DNA of 64,000 bases, taken from positions 496,001 to 560,000 of the forward strand of contig NZ_VZDQ01000021.1 of the NCBI RefSeq assembly GCF_009602435.1. Direction: 5' to 3'. The notes under the pieces are model-generated. The model saw only the letters and a list, made by a program, of their open reading frames with translations, ran no database searches and had not been told where the DNA came from. The position numbers were made by a program, and so were the translations under genes. The stretch's first letter is position 1, and each line of letters starts with the position of its first letter. The DNA is from Sediminibacillus terrae. GTDB taxonomy: Bacteria > Bacillota > Bacilli > Bacillales > Amphibacillaceae. Below, in pieces: positions 53,858 to 63,011 of the stretch.

Positions 53858-54295
53858 TTAAACGGTTTCTACCTTCACTTCTTTCATTACGTCTCCCTGC
53901 TGGATGCGCAATACTGTATCCAATCCTTCCGTTACTTGTCCAAAGACTGTATGAACGCCGTCTAGATGCGGTTGGGGTTCATGAACAAGGAAAAATTGAC
54001 TTCCACCAGTATCCTTTCCGGCATGAGCCATGGATAAAGAGCCTGCCACATGTTTATGGGGATTGCCCTCTGTTTCACATTTAATCGTATACCCGGGCCC
54101 GCCTGCTCCGGTGCCAGTCGGATCGCCGCCTTGGGCCACGAACCCCGGAATGACCCGATGGAAGGTCACTCCATTGTAGAAACCACTGTTGGCCAGTTTC
54201 TCAAAGTTTGCAACTGTATTAGGTGCAGCTTCCTCAAACATTTCTATTTTGATTACTTCCCCGTTTTCAAATTGAATGGTTGCCTGTTTCATCAT
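53858..54295 (-). CDS. ppiB: Peptidyl-prolyl cis-trans isomerase B (cyclophilin)
   Basis: Cytosolic cyclophilin that catalyses proline isomerisation. 145 residues with [45 protein letters not shown] and VFGQV, all in the cyclophilin order. Two adjacent ATGs are possible starts; the first overlaps the lysA stop (TAATG). Downstream of lysA; B. subtilis has the same pair. Confidence 0.95.
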   Translation of the reverse strand: MMKQATIQFENGEVIKIEMFEEAAPNTVANFEKLANSGFYNGVTFHRVIPGFVAQGGDPTGTGAGGPGYTIKCETEGNPHKHVAGSLSMAHAGKDTGGSQFFLVHEPQPHLDGVHTVFGQVTEGLDTVLRIQQGDVMKEVKVETV

Positions 54296-55608
54296 TAAAC
54301 CCTCTCCTTTATGCCATATGGCAAATCATTTTTAGTTAAATCTTCATAGGATTCCCGCTGAATAACCAATTGGTCTTCTCCTTGTTCAGCGAACACCACT
54401 GCCGCTTTCGGGAAGCGGTTATAATGATTGGACATCGAATATCCATATGCCCCTGTACTGAAAACTGCCAATATATCTCCATACTCTATTTCAGGAACTT
54501 CCATATCCCAAATCAGCATATCTCCCGATTCACAGCACTTTCCGGCAATGGACACCTTTTCAGTCAATGCAGCATCTGCTTTGTTCGCTATGACAGCGTC
54601 ATATTTAGCTTGATAAAGTGCCGGTCTCAGGTTATCAGTCATACCACCATCTACAGATACATACTTCCTCACACCAGGAATATTTTTTATGGAGCCTGTC
54701 CTATAAAGAGTCACTGCAGTATTTCCGACAATCGCTCTTCCTGGTTCTATCCAGATTTCCGGGAATTCCATCCCATGAAATTCAACTTGTTTTTGCACTT
54801 CTTCCACAAGAGCGTCTACATAACCATCTAACGGAAGGGGTTCATCTTCCGCTGTGTAACGGATTCCAAACCCTCCACCCAGGTTAAGCACTTTTGCGCG
54901 ATAACCGTACGATTGTTTCCACTCACCCAGCGTTTCGAATAAGCGTCGCACTGCCATGATGAATCCTTCTGTTTCAAAAATCTGTGAACCGATATGGCAA
55001 TGCAAGCCGATAACATTGATGGAGTCTGTCTTTTGGAGCATTTGAAAAGCTTGTTCTGCTTGTCCGTTTGCCAAATCAAAACCAAATTTAGAATCTTCAT
55101 TGCCGGTTAAAATATAATCATGGGTATGGGCTTCGATGCCTGGAGTCACACGTAAAAGAACATCCATTTTCCTGCCTTGCTCCTCCAGGATATCTGACAG
55201 CAACTCGATTTCGTAGAAGTTGTCCAGTACAATACAGCCTATTCCGTAGTGGACTGCCATCGCTAATTCGTCAAAACTTTTGTTATTTCCGTGCAAATGA
55301 ATCTTCTCAACAGGAAAGCCAGCTTGCAATGCAGTGTGCAACTCACCTTGCGAAACAACATCCAGGCTCAAATTTTCCTGTTTAGCTACCTGCAACATTG
55401 CAATCGATGAGAACGCCTTACTTGCATAGGCAACCTGGGCATTTACTCCAGCTTTTTGAAATGTATCTACAAACGCTCTCGCATTCTTTCGTATCAATGA
55501 TACATCGTAAACAAATAGAGGTGTTCCATACCTTTTTGCCAAATCAATCGTATCCACCCCACCGACCACTAGATGGCCGTGTTCGTTTGTATGAAAAGGA
55601 TGATTCAT
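54295..55608 (-). CDS. lysA: Diaminopimelate decarboxylase
   Basis: PLP enzyme converting meso-diaminopimelate to L-lysine. 437 residues: the PLP lysine is in [10 protein letters not shown] near residue 62, HCHIGSQ near 197, phosphate-binding LNLGGGFGI near 238, EPGRAIV near 288 and the active-site cysteine CCESGDML near 355. ATG 55608 with GGAGG 8 bases upstream. It follows spoVAF as in B. subtilis; the 150-base gap between them shows no riboswitch or other gene. Confidence 0.96.
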   Translation of the reverse strand: MNHPFHTNEHGHLVVGGVDTIDLAKRYGTPLFVYDVSLIRKNARAFVDTFQKAGVNAQVAYASKAFSSIAMLQVAKQENLSLDVVSQGELHTALQAGFPVEKIHLHGNNKSFDELAMAVHYGIGCIVLDNFYEIELLSDILEEQGRKMDVLLRVTPGIEAHTHDYILTGNEDSKFGFDLANGQAEQAFQMLQKTDSINVIGLHCHIGSQIFETEGFIMAVRRLFETLGEWKQSYGYRAKVLNLGGGFGIRYTAEDEPLPLDGYVDALVEEVQKQVEFHGMEFPEIWIEPGRAIVGNTAVTLYRTGSIKNIPGVRKYVSVDGGMTDNLRPALYQAKYDAVIANKADAALTEKVSIAGKCCESGDMLIWDMEVPEIEYGDILAVFSTGAYGYSMSNHYNRFPKAAVVFAEQGEDQLVIQRESYEDLTKNDLPYGIKERV

Positions 55609-55757
55609 CCCCTGCACCTCCCTGCAAATTGCTCAACCACAATTCAATGAAAATATAGTTAATCAGTCAATGCATTCTGCCTTCTGACCAGTAATTCATT
55701 TTCTACCCTTTTTGAAAAAAATAGATAAAGTTAATTTACCATAACCTTGTCGAAGGT

Positions 55758-57263
55758 TCAATGTTTTCCTGTTGGCTGCTTATAATTGTTACGGGGATGC
55801 ACAATACTCGGACGATCTTTTGTTAATGGAACGGATACCCGGAAAATGATTTGCTTCATCGCTTTGGCATTAAACGGGATGAAAGGCCACAGATAAGGAG
55901 TGTTCAGCGATTTGGTAAGGCTTAATGCCAAAATATAAATTGTAAAACCTATAACCATTCCTTTCACGCCAAAGATGGAAGTGATGATGATCAATAACAT
56001 GCGTGATAATTTATTGGCGATGCTCAATTCATAACTCGGTGTCGCAAAGGAGCCGATGGCACAAATCGATACGTATAAAATGACTTCCGCACTAAACAAT
56101 CCCACATCGATGGCAATCTGTCCGATCAATACTGCTGCAATCAATCCCATCGCTGTCGAGAGCGGGGTCGGTGTATGAATGGCGGCCATACGCAAGAATT
56201 CAATTCCAATGTCCGCTATGATCAATTGTAAAACAACCGGGACATTGCCTTCTTCATTCGGTCCTATGAACTGAAGCATAGCCGGTAAGTGATCTGGTTC
56301 CATAACCAGGACAAGCCAGAATGGTAGAAGGAAAACAGAAGCGAAAATACCCAAAAACCGAACCCAACGGACAAATGTACCTATTGCCGGGGATTGTCTG
56401 TATTCTTCTGCATGCTGAACGTGATGAAAAAAAGTGGTGGGAGTGATGATCATACTGGGCGACGTATCGACCATGATCAGCACGTGTCCTTCCAGCAGAT
56501 GTGTAGAGGCGACATCGGGTCTCTCAGTATATCGCACAAGCGGGAAGGGATTGAAACCTTGTTTGACAAGGAATTCTTCAATCGTTTTATCCGCCATCGA
56601 TATTCCGTCAATTTCTATATGTTTTAATTCGTCTTTGATCAGTTTCACCAAGCCATGATCTGCTACGTCTTGTAAATAGGAAATGCAAATATCCGTTTTG
56701 GAACGTTCCCCTACTTTTATCATCTCATGACGGAGTCGCTCATCTCTGATTCTCCTTCTCGTCAACGCAGTGTTTTCTATAATGTTCTCTGTAAAACCAT
56801 CCCGCGAACCCCGCACGACTTTTTCCGTATCCGGTTCTTCCGGTGAGCGGCCCGGATAGGTCCGCACGTCCACAATAAAAGCTTCTGATTCATCTTCCAT
56901 AAAGATGACAATTAATCCGCTGAGCATTTGATCGACTGCTTCATCCATCGTATCCACTTTGGTAACTTGCTGATGTACCAGATGGCTGCCGATAATCTCA
57001 GTCAGCTTATGTTTATTTCTGCCTGCTGAAGCAGGATATGTTTCATTTATATCCGTCAATTTCTTTAACAGCTCGACAATTGTCGGCGTTTCACAAAGTC
57101 CCGTCAAATAGTAAAGCTGAATTTCTTTCTTTAAAATAGTCAACTGCCGAAAACCTACATCAAAAGAAGTTCCAACACCGACTTTTTCTTCCATAAATCG
57201 CTGGTTATCTTTGAGATTGCTTGATATGGTGGGCTTTTTCTTCGGTTGCTTTTGTTTATTCAT
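55758..57263 (-). CDS. spoVAF: Spore protein SpoVAF (GerA-family A subunit-like)
   Basis: 501-residue protein of the GerA-type A subunit family. A large cytoplasmic N-terminal domain (1-290) is followed by four or five transmembrane segments (about 300-460) and a basic C-terminal tail. Motifs include MLSGLIVIFMEDESEAFIVDVRTYPGRSPEEPDTEKVVRGSRDGF in part (about 118-162) and LRRRIRDERLR-like ALTRRRIRDERLRHE. Overlaps spoVAEA by four bases. In B. subtilis SpoVAF modulates dipicolinate release through SpoVA. Confidence 0.94.
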   Translation of the reverse strand: MNKQKQPKKKPTISSNLKDNQRFMEEKVGVGTSFDVGFRQLTILKKEIQLYYLTGLCETPTIVELLKKLTDINETYPASAGRNKHKLTEIIGSHLVHQQVTKVDTMDEAVDQMLSGLIVIFMEDESEAFIVDVRTYPGRSPEEPDTEKVVRGSRDGFTENIIENTALTRRRIRDERLRHEMIKVGERSKTDICISYLQDVADHGLVKLIKDELKHIEIDGISMADKTIEEFLVKQGFNPFPLVRYTERPDVASTHLLEGHVLIMVDTSPSMIITPTTFFHHVQHAEEYRQSPAIGTFVRWVRFLGIFASVFLLPFWLVLVMEPDHLPAMLQFIGPNEEGNVPVVLQLIIADIGIEFLRMAAIHTPTPLSTAMGLIAAVLIGQIAIDVGLFSAEVILYVSICAIGSFATPSYELSIANKLSRMLLIIITSIFGVKGMVIGFTIYILALSLTKSLNTPYLWPFIPFNAKAMKQIIFRVSVPLTKDRPSIVHPRNNYKQPTGKH

Positions 57264-57826
57264 TGATAACCGCCTCTTTCCAAAATGATTTCAATCGCTT
57301 TTCTGGTAATCGGCGACCCCTTTTTGATATCGTCTTTTCCTTGCATCTTTCCGATATCTCCAATGGCCACGACAACAGGTATATCCATTTGATCCAAAGA
57401 ATAAATCGTGTCGCCGTTTATCCTTCCGATTTCCGGAATCGGAATGCCTTCTTTGCTGATGCCATTGGAAGTCAGCTCTCCATCCTGATCGATCGCCAAG
57501 GTAAACCTAGTCCATTCGGCGTTTTTTGTATGGGCAGCTACAGCAATGGCACCTATTATTTTTATGTTTTTATTTTCAGCAAGCTTTAGTAAAATCTTCT
57601 CTCCCGCCCCCGGTCCTGGGGCTCCTGCATCATCAATCAAGACATATACCGGTTCTGCGGGAGCAGCCATGATCGCCTCTGTCACCTGTCTTTCGGAAGC
57701 ATGAGTCGGATTATCCGATAAGTGCGCCAGACATGTTCCGCCTATTTCCCGCGCTAAGTAATCCATTGTCTTTTTGGCATATTCGTCACCATCTGTAATG
57801 ATAATCACTTTTTTCGGTCGTTCCAT
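57260..57826 (-). CDS. spoVAEA: Spore protein SpoVAEA
   Basis: 188-residue soluble protein (MERPKKVIIITDGDEYAKK) of the SpoVAEa family, with HLSDNPTHASERQVTEAI and VLIDDAGAPGPGAGEKILL; it lacks membrane segments. ATG 57826 is chosen because AAAGGA is upstream. In B. subtilis it follows spoVAEB; here it directly follows spoVAB. Confidence 0.9.
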   Translation of the reverse strand: MERPKKVIIITDGDEYAKKTMDYLAREIGGTCLAHLSDNPTHASERQVTEAIMAAPAEPVYVLIDDAGAPGPGAGEKILLKLAENKNIKIIGAIAVAAHTKNAEWTRFTLAIDQDGELTSNGISKEGIPIPEIGRINGDTIYSLDQMDIPVVVAIGDIGKMQGKDDIKKGSPITRKAIEIILERGGYQ

Positions 57827-57854
57827 GGCACCGATTCCTTTCCACACTTCTTGG

Positions 57855-58274
57855 TTACTTAACGAAAATCATCCATTGAAACAGCGAGCCGGCTATTTTT
57901 CCTAGAACGATTGCCATCAGCAGCCAAAGAAGATGGTTTTCCATACCGATCCGTTTCGCCAATAAAGGAAAAACATTCAAAACTTCCGTCAAGGCAGCTG
58001 CCAGCATTCCTATGAATATCCCATGGAAAGCCCCCCATACGATTGTTATGAATAAAGATAAATGGAGCGATACGCCGACAAAGGAAAGATATGTCCCGAA
58101 TAAAGCGCCGAACGTCACGCCTGCTTCATATGTTTTTACGAAGGCTTTCGTTTTGCTTAATTGCACGAGGCGGGGAATGATCCCCAGTACAGTCAAAAAA
58201 GCGACAAATCCGGTTCCTACAATTAGTCCAGAGGCTAAACCGATGAATATCTCAATGAGGATGATGTGAACCAT
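57855..58274 (-). CDS. spoVAB: Spore protein SpoVAB
   Basis: 139-residue membrane protein with four hydrophobic segments (about 5-30, 50-68, 72-95, 110-130): GLIVGTGFVAFLTVLGIIPR, YEAGVTFGALFGTYLSF and EVLNVFPLLAKRIG are family features. Its start lies 23 bases inside the end of spoVAA. Part of the membrane complex for dipicolinate import into the spore. Confidence 0.9.
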   Translation of the reverse strand: MVHIILIEIFIGLASGLIVGTGFVAFLTVLGIIPRLVQLSKTKAFVKTYEAGVTFGALFGTYLSFVGVSLHLSLFITIVWGAFHGIFIGMLAAALTEVLNVFPLLAKRIGMENHLLWLLMAIVLGKIAGSLFQWMIFVK

Positions 58275-58878
58275 GCTCTTTATTCAACTCGTTTTCATGG
58301 TAAGTGACATAACTGTCCAAATCCTGTTGGTATTTAAAAATTTCTACTTCCAACGGGCTAGGTTCCTCATTGAATCGTTTTTTAAATAGGTGGTTGAAAA
58401 AAAGGATCATCCCGATGCCCAATCCGAATGAATAAGGGATTTGCAGCCAGAGCGGATATTCATTTTTCTCCCCTGTCAATAAGTAATGCAGATGCTGCTG
58501 CACTTCCTGCATGCTGACATCATAATGAAAATTCATGATCGCCATTGCCGACCCTATAAATAGCAACAACCAAATTAACGTAACAAGTAACAGTGGAACG
58601 TTTTTCCGCTTTTTTTCAATCATTAATATCGTTTGAGCAGCACCTATATGTTGAAATTCCAGATTAGGGTAGAGCACGGTCAATTTATCTATAACAGTGA
58701 AAACGTCAATCACCGATACATTTTGATCTTCAGGGGTCACTTGATAAATATGGGTTTCACCTATTTTTTCCTTATCTTGTGCTGTTCCTGACAGCACAGC
58801 GATATCCTTAAGCAGGACAGTCGTATGTTCCGTCACATTCAATTTCTTTTTCAATCTCAGATATACAATGCCTTCCAA
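58252..58878 (-). CDS. spoVAA: Spore protein SpoVAA
   Basis: 208-residue protein: an N-terminal cytoplasmic domain (1-100), two transmembrane segments (about 105-123 and 155-175) and the conserved YPLWLQIPYSFGLGIGMILF followed by NEEPSPLEVEIFKYQQDLD. TTG 58878 (MEGIVYLRL) is the likely start: GGAGGTG is 6 bases upstream and B. subtilis SpoVAA begins in the same register. First gene of a shortened spoVA operon. Confidence 0.92.
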   Translation of the reverse strand: MEGIVYLRLKKKLNVTEHTTVLLKDIAVLSGTAQDKEKIGETHIYQVTPEDQNVSVIDVFTVIDKLTVLYPNLEFQHIGAAQTILMIEKKRKNVPLLLVTLIWLLLFIGSAMAIMNFHYDVSMQEVQQHLHYLLTGEKNEYPLWLQIPYSFGLGIGMILFFNHLFKKRFNEEPSPLEVEIFKYQQDLDSYVTYHENELNKEHGSHHPH

Positions 58879-58908
58879 ATCAGCCACCTCCACTGTCGGA
58901 TTCCTTTT

Positions 58909-58938
58909 TATTATGGATAACCGGTTCCTTAAACATGC
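58909..58938 (-). promoter_or_regulatory. Sigma-G promoter of the spoVA operon
   Basis: On the minus strand GCATG (58934-58938), an 18-base spacer and CATAATA (58909-58915) fit the sigma-G pattern (gnATR, CATnnTA). It lies about 30 bases before the spoVAA start. Confidence 0.62.
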
Positions 58939-59118
58939 ATGAACAGCATAAAAGCGCTGGAAGATGTAACAAAGAGGGAAAAATCAATTGGATTCCTTTG
59001 GATTAAAAATAACTAAAACCAACAGTTTAAGTCGAAATAAGAGGTAGCAGAAGTACAAAAAAAGCAGATGAGAGTTGGTAAATGTCAGAGGATATCTTAA
59101 ACATTAATTACTCGACAA

Positions 59119-59152
59119 AGTAAAAGCCCCCAGTATAACTGGCGGCTGATTT
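59119..59152 (-). terminator. Hairpin between spoVAA and the long repeat
   Basis: GCCGCCAGT and ACTGGGGGC arms followed by TTTTACTTTG on the minus strand. It may end the spoIIA-sigF transcript after the inserted repeat. Confidence 0.55.
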
Positions 59153-59187
59153 CATTTAATGAACTGAAAACGCATAAAAAATATAAC

Positions 59188-59768
59188 TACGACATAGTTT
59201 GAATGCGTCTTCCTGACTTCTTACTTTTGTAGAGTTGGAGTTCGACGCTGCGAAAATACCCTGCGCTTTCCGCGGGCGGCTGGTGAGCTTCCTCGAGCTG
59301 ACGCTCTGCGGGATCTCACCGAGGCCTTTCCTCCCGCGGGAGTCTCCGAGTATTTTCTTCGCTAGGAACAGCATTTCTGTTTAGAAACGCCTCGAAATTT
59401 TTTTATTCATGGTACTCTATGCGCCGTATCATCAATTCACATAGCTGGGAAAACAGGCAGAAAGTCCAAGAACAGGAGAAAAGACGGGAACTCCAACTGT
59501 CTTTTATGAAAAAAAGCAACTATTTCCTGACAATCGTTTTTAAGATGGCTTGATGGTTCTCAAGGAAAAAGTCTACGCTTCCGTTAATCAGCCTGCTCCT
59601 TAGCGCAGGGAGCATACGCAGACTCCTGCGGGAACAGCACGAGCTGAAGATCCACTTGATAAAGCGGTTTTCTTTACCAAGTTAGCTGAAGCCGTGCCCG
59701 CGGAAAGCGAAGTATGCTACCGAAGCGGTGGGTAACACCCTTTTTGAATAGGCAATGGAACTTACCAT
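59188..59768 (+). repeat. Long interspersed GC-rich repeat, full copy 2
   Basis: About 575 bases nearly identical to 35269-35826 and in the same orientation; it includes two short insertions relative to that copy in the middle. The internal hairpin (59654-59664 with 59672-59682) has one A-C mismatch. It lies directly behind the sigF stop, between sigF and spoVAA, which are adjacent in B. subtilis. Confidence 0.85.
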
Positions 59769-59784
59769 ACAACAAGGGGCTTTT

Positions 59785-60540
59785 CTAAACGCCTATCTGG
59801 TCTTTTATATATTGCAGGATCCGTTTCTCAAGCCGTGATACTTGCACTTGAGAAATCCCAAGCCGTTCTGCCACTTCTGATTGGGTCTGATCCTTATAAT
59901 AACGGAGATAGACAATCAGTCTTTCCCTTTTTTCCAGATTCCGGATAGCGTCCTGTAATGCCATTTTATCAAACCATCTTGTATCAGTTTCGGCAATCTG
60001 GTCTAAAAGTGTTATCGGATCGCCATCATTCTCATAAACCGTTTCATGGATGGAATGAGGCAGTTTGGACGCCTCCTGAGCATGGACAACTTCCTCTGGA
60101 GAAATCTCCAACTTTTCAGCGATTTCACTAACGGTCGGTCCCCGCCCCATCGCCTTGGTCAATTCATCCTTTGCTTTTCGTATCTTGTTACCTGTTTCCT
60201 TCAGGGATCTGCTTACCTTTACACTTCCATCATCCCTTATAAATCGTTGGATTTCTCCAATGATCATAGGGACTGCATATGTGCTAAAGCGTACATCGTA
60301 AGACAAATCAAACTTGTCAATGGATTTCAGCAAGCCGATACAACCAATCTGGAACAAATCATCTGGGTCATAACCACGGTTGATGAATCGCTGTACAACA
60401 GACCATACCAGCCTGACATTACTCTCCACAAGTTGGTCTCTTGATAGTTGATCCCCTTCCTGACTTTTCAGAATCAGTTCTTTAACCTGTTCATTTGTCA
60501 ACGGGTCTTCTTTATGCGTTTTTTTCAGCTCTATTTTCAT
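59785..60540 (-). CDS. sigF: Sporulation sigma factor F
   Basis: First forespore-specific sigma factor. 251 residues: region 2 with LVESNVRLVWSVVQRFINRGYD and DLFQIGCIGLLKSIDKFDLSYDVRFSTYAVPMIIGEIQRF in part, region 3 SVKVSRSLKE, region 4 HTH TQSEVAERLGISQVQVSRLE. ATG 60540 is chosen on spacing of AAGGGG; the ATG two codons upstream overlaps that site. Last gene of the spoIIA operon, 10 bases after spoIIAB. Confidence 0.97.
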   Translation of the reverse strand: MKIELKKTHKEDPLTNEQVKELILKSQEGDQLSRDQLVESNVRLVWSVVQRFINRGYDPDDLFQIGCIGLLKSIDKFDLSYDVRFSTYAVPMIIGEIQRFIRDDGSVKVSRSLKETGNKIRKAKDELTKAMGRGPTVSEIAEKLEISPEEVVHAQEASKLPHSIHETVYENDGDPITLLDQIAETDTRWFDKMALQDAIRNLEKRERLIVYLRYYKDQTQSEVAERLGISQVQVSRLEKRILQYIKDQIGV

Positions 60541-60550
60541 AGGCATCCCC

Positions 60551-60991
60551 TTAATTGCACAAGGTTTTACTCTTCTTTAGTTGTTTGTACAACTTAAGCG
60601 TGGTGCCCTCTCCGGGATGCGAAACAACTTCAACCTTATCCATAAAATTTTCCATGATGGTAAAGCCCATACCCGAGCGTTCCAATTCCGGTTTTGATGT
60701 GTACAATGGCTGTACCGCTTCATCGATATCGGGAATGCCTATTCCTGCATCCCTGATGATTAATTCAATTTCATCATCCTCGATCGAGCAGCTGATATAG
60801 ATCTTTTCGTCCTGCCGGTTTTCATATCCGTGAATGATAGAATTGGTGACTGCTTCAGAAACAACGGTTTTCAACTCCGTCAGTTCGTCCATTGTGGGAT
60901 CCAGTTGCGCTATGAAAGAAGCCACTGTCACACGGGCAAATGCTTCATTTTCGCTGATACTGGTGAATTCCAAATGCATACTATTTTTCAT
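60551..60991 (-). CDS. spoIIAB: Anti-sigma-F factor and serine kinase SpoIIAB
   Basis: Binds sigma-F and phosphorylates SpoIIAA. 146 residues, GHKL-ATPase fold: [35 protein letters not shown] (N box), RDAGIGIPD (G1) and [16 protein letters not shown] (G2). The start overlaps spoIIAA by four bases (ATGA), the standard coupled arrangement. Confidence 0.97.
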   Translation of the reverse strand: MKNSMHLEFTSISENEAFARVTVASFIAQLDPTMDELTELKTVVSEAVTNSIIHGYENRQDEKIYISCSIEDDEIELIIRDAGIGIPDIDEAVQPLYTSKPELERSGMGFTIMENFMDKVEVVSHPGEGTTLKLYKQLKKSKTLCN

Positions 60992-61341
60992 GAAGCCACC
61001 CCCAGTCGAAGTAAAGCGTATTCTTCACTTTCTTCCAAACGGATGATTTTAAATAGCCCGGACATATCAAACAACCGTTTCACTGCAGGGGATATTGAAC
61101 AAACGACCATCTCTCCTCCCAATTGCATCACTTCTTTGTACCTCCCCAAAAAAACTCCCAATCCAGAGCTGTCCATGAAACTTAAATCTTCTAAATTCAA
61201 TATTACATGTTTGGCATTATTTTCTCTGATTGCCTGCTGCCACTCTTTTTTTAATCGATCCGAAGCATGGTGGTCAAGCTCACCCGAGAGACGAACCAAT
61301 AAAACATTCTCTTTGGTTGTGAATTGTGCGTTTAGACTCAC
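60988..61341 (-). CDS. spoIIAA: Anti-anti-sigma factor SpoIIAA
   Basis: STAS-domain protein that, when unphosphorylated, releases sigma-F from SpoIIAB. 117 residues from GTG 61341 (GGAGG 8 bases upstream), the same length as in B. subtilis. The phosphorylated serine is in [18 protein letters not shown] near residue 57. The C-terminal [19 protein letters not shown] is nearly invariant. Confidence 0.97.
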   Translation of the reverse strand: MSLNAQFTTKENVLLVRLSGELDHHASDRLKKEWQQAIRENNAKHVILNLEDLSFMDSSGLGVFLGRYKEVMQLGGEMVVCSISPAVKRLFDMSGLFKIIRLEESEEYALLRLGVAS

Positions 61342-61374
61342 TACTGATTCCTCCTTACTGTTTCTGTAGTGAAT

Positions 61375-61404
61375 CTTTTCTTTACGGAACGATTTAAATC
61401 CTGC
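61375..61404 (-). promoter_or_regulatory. Sigma-H promoter of spoIIA
   Basis: On the minus strand GCAGGATTT (61396-61404) matches the sigma-H -35 and, after 12 bases, AAAGAAAAG (61375-61383) matches the -10 (RnnGAATww) except one base. It lies 40 bases before the spoIIAA start, behind dacF, as in B. subtilis. Confidence 0.65.
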
Positions 61405-61446
61405 CAGGTGACAAAAGAAGTGCCGGTTCGGTAAAACAAGCAAAAA

Positions 61447-62646
61447 TCATTGCTTTTTCAACATGGTGTGGAATGTCCTTTTGAATAACTGCAAATAGCT
61501 GGCATGGTCTACGTTTTCCTTCACAACCAGCGGAGTTTCGGACAATACCTTTCCGTCATGGACAATTTCTACTTTCCCCACTGTATCTCCCCTTTTCAAA
61601 GGAAGTGCAATGTCCTCCTGCATGACCACTTTTGTCTCTATATTTTCCAAAGGTTTTCCTTTTTTATAAATCAACGAAATCGGTTCTTCTGTCACAACAT
61701 CGATCGACTCATTCGCCGCTTTTAATAATTTCAGTTTTGAAACCGGTTGGTTGCTCTTGAACAGCTGTTTCGTATCAAAATGATTAAAAGCGTAATCAAG
61801 CATTTGCGTGACATCGCTATTTCGGTTTTTCGTCGTGTCCGCACCCAAAACAACTGCAACGACTCGCATATCATTCTTCTTAGCTGTAGCAGTCAAACAA
61901 TATTTCGCTTCAGATGTATAACCGGTTTTCAACCCATCAACTCCCGGATAGAATTTGACCAGTTTATTTGTATTGACGAGCCAGAATTCATCTTCCGTTC
62001 CTTCACGAAGATAACCATCATAAATGCTTGTGTACTCTGTTATCTCTTCATGTTTCAACAGTTCCTTTGCCATGACCCCCATATCATAAGCAGTGCTGAA
62101 ATGCCCTTCAGCAGGAAGTCCGGTGGGATTTTGAAAGCGTGTATTTTCCAACCCCAGCTGTCTTGCTTTATCATTCATCATTTTGACAAACGCTTGTTCG
62201 CTTCCGGCTATTCTTTCTGCAAGTGCGACACTTGCATCATTGCCGGAAGCTACGGCAACTCCCATCAATAGATCCTGTACTTTCATTTCTTCTCCTGCTT
62301 CCAGAAAGATTTGCGACCCGCCCATCGATGCTGCATAATCACTCACTCTCACCTTTTCATCCAATTTGATTTTCCCTTCATCCAAAGCTTCCATTATAAG
62401 AATCATGGTCATGATTTTCGTCATGCTCGCCGGCGGCAATTGCTTATGAGCATCTTTTTCATATAAGATTTTTCCTGTATCTCGCTCCAACAAAATTGCT
62501 GATTGCGAATTCTCCGCGAGATTCAGCTGATCCTCTGTTGTCTGTTCTTTATTTTGTTTAGCTTTATTTTCCTCAGCCATCATATTGACCGGCAAAACGG
62601 CGGAGAAAAACAACAAAAAAGCTAGTAACAAGATTGTTTTTTTCAT
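61447..62646 (-). CDS. dacF: D-alanyl-D-alanine carboxypeptidase DacF
   Basis: Forespore penicillin-binding protein that with DacB tunes cortex cross-linking. 399 residues: signal peptide (1-24), SxxK in PASMTKIMTM near residue 74, SGN in AVASGNDASVA near 135, KTG in DGLKTGYTSEA near 238, and a C-terminal amphipathic membrane anchor ending HTMLKKQ. ATG 62646 follows GGAGGTATTGCT. Precedes spoIIAA; read-through into spoIIA occurs in B. subtilis. Confidence 0.95.
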   Translation of the reverse strand: MKKTILLLAFLLFFSAVLPVNMMAEENKAKQNKEQTTEDQLNLAENSQSAILLERDTGKILYEKDAHKQLPPASMTKIMTMILIMEALDEGKIKLDEKVRVSDYAASMGGSQIFLEAGEEMKVQDLLMGVAVASGNDASVALAERIAGSEQAFVKMMNDKARQLGLENTRFQNPTGLPAEGHFSTAYDMGVMAKELLKHEEITEYTSIYDGYLREGTEDEFWLVNTNKLVKFYPGVDGLKTGYTSEAKYCLTATAKKNDMRVVAVVLGADTTKNRNSDVTQMLDYAFNHFDTKQLFKSNQPVSKLKLLKAANESIDVVTEEPISLIYKKGKPLENIETKVVMQEDIALPLKRGDTVGKVEIVHDGKVLSETPLVVKENVDHASYLQLFKRTFHTMLKKQ

Positions 62647-62740
62647 AGCAATACCTCCAAATGTTAGTATTGTTATTTTTTCCATATGTCGGACAATTTA
62701 TAACAAAAAAATGCGCCGGAACTAAAGCATGGCTCCATAG

Positions 62741-62775
62741 AAAAAAACCGAACGAATTGGTAATCGTTCGGTTTA
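62741..62775. terminator. Hairpin between pdp and dacF
   Basis: AAACCGAACGAT and ATTCGTTCGGTTTTTTT arms, usable leftwards for pdp. The box CCGGAACTAAAGCAT (62716-62730) flanks it. Confidence 0.72.
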
Positions 62776-62805
62776 CTATGAAGGAAAGAAAATATATTCA
62801 GAGAT

Positions 62806-62960
62806 GTCCAGCTCCAGCATCTACCTGCTAGAGGTCTTAAGCAAGGTTTCTGCGTGTTAAGAGACCGCCACTTCAAGTCCTGCCTGAGCTGATCCAACAC
62901 CCCATGGTGGCCATGCAGGCGTTGTTAGAGGGACGGGGGCACTTTTAGCCTTACTCCTAG
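62806..62960 (+). repeat. Degenerate Bacillaceae intergenic repeat, copy 2
   Basis: Begins GTCCAGCTCCAGCATCTACC, then CTAGAGGTCTTAAGC and later GGCGTTGTTAGAGG. The first 14 bases equal the reverse complement of the copy at 13631-13745; the rest is more diverged. Fills the pdp-dacF gap. Confidence 0.45.
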
Positions 62961-63011
62961 AAACAGTCGCTTGCATTTTTCTGTATGGCTCTATGCTTTT
63001 TTTGCTGCTTT

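Noticed and set aside
55609-55757. Lysine riboswitch (L box) in front of lysA
   Set aside because: The 150-base spacer is too short and lacks the conserved L-box blocks.
59156-59374. 72-residue minus-strand open frame inside the second long repeat
   Set aside because: Same reason: repeat-derived and not conserved between copies.
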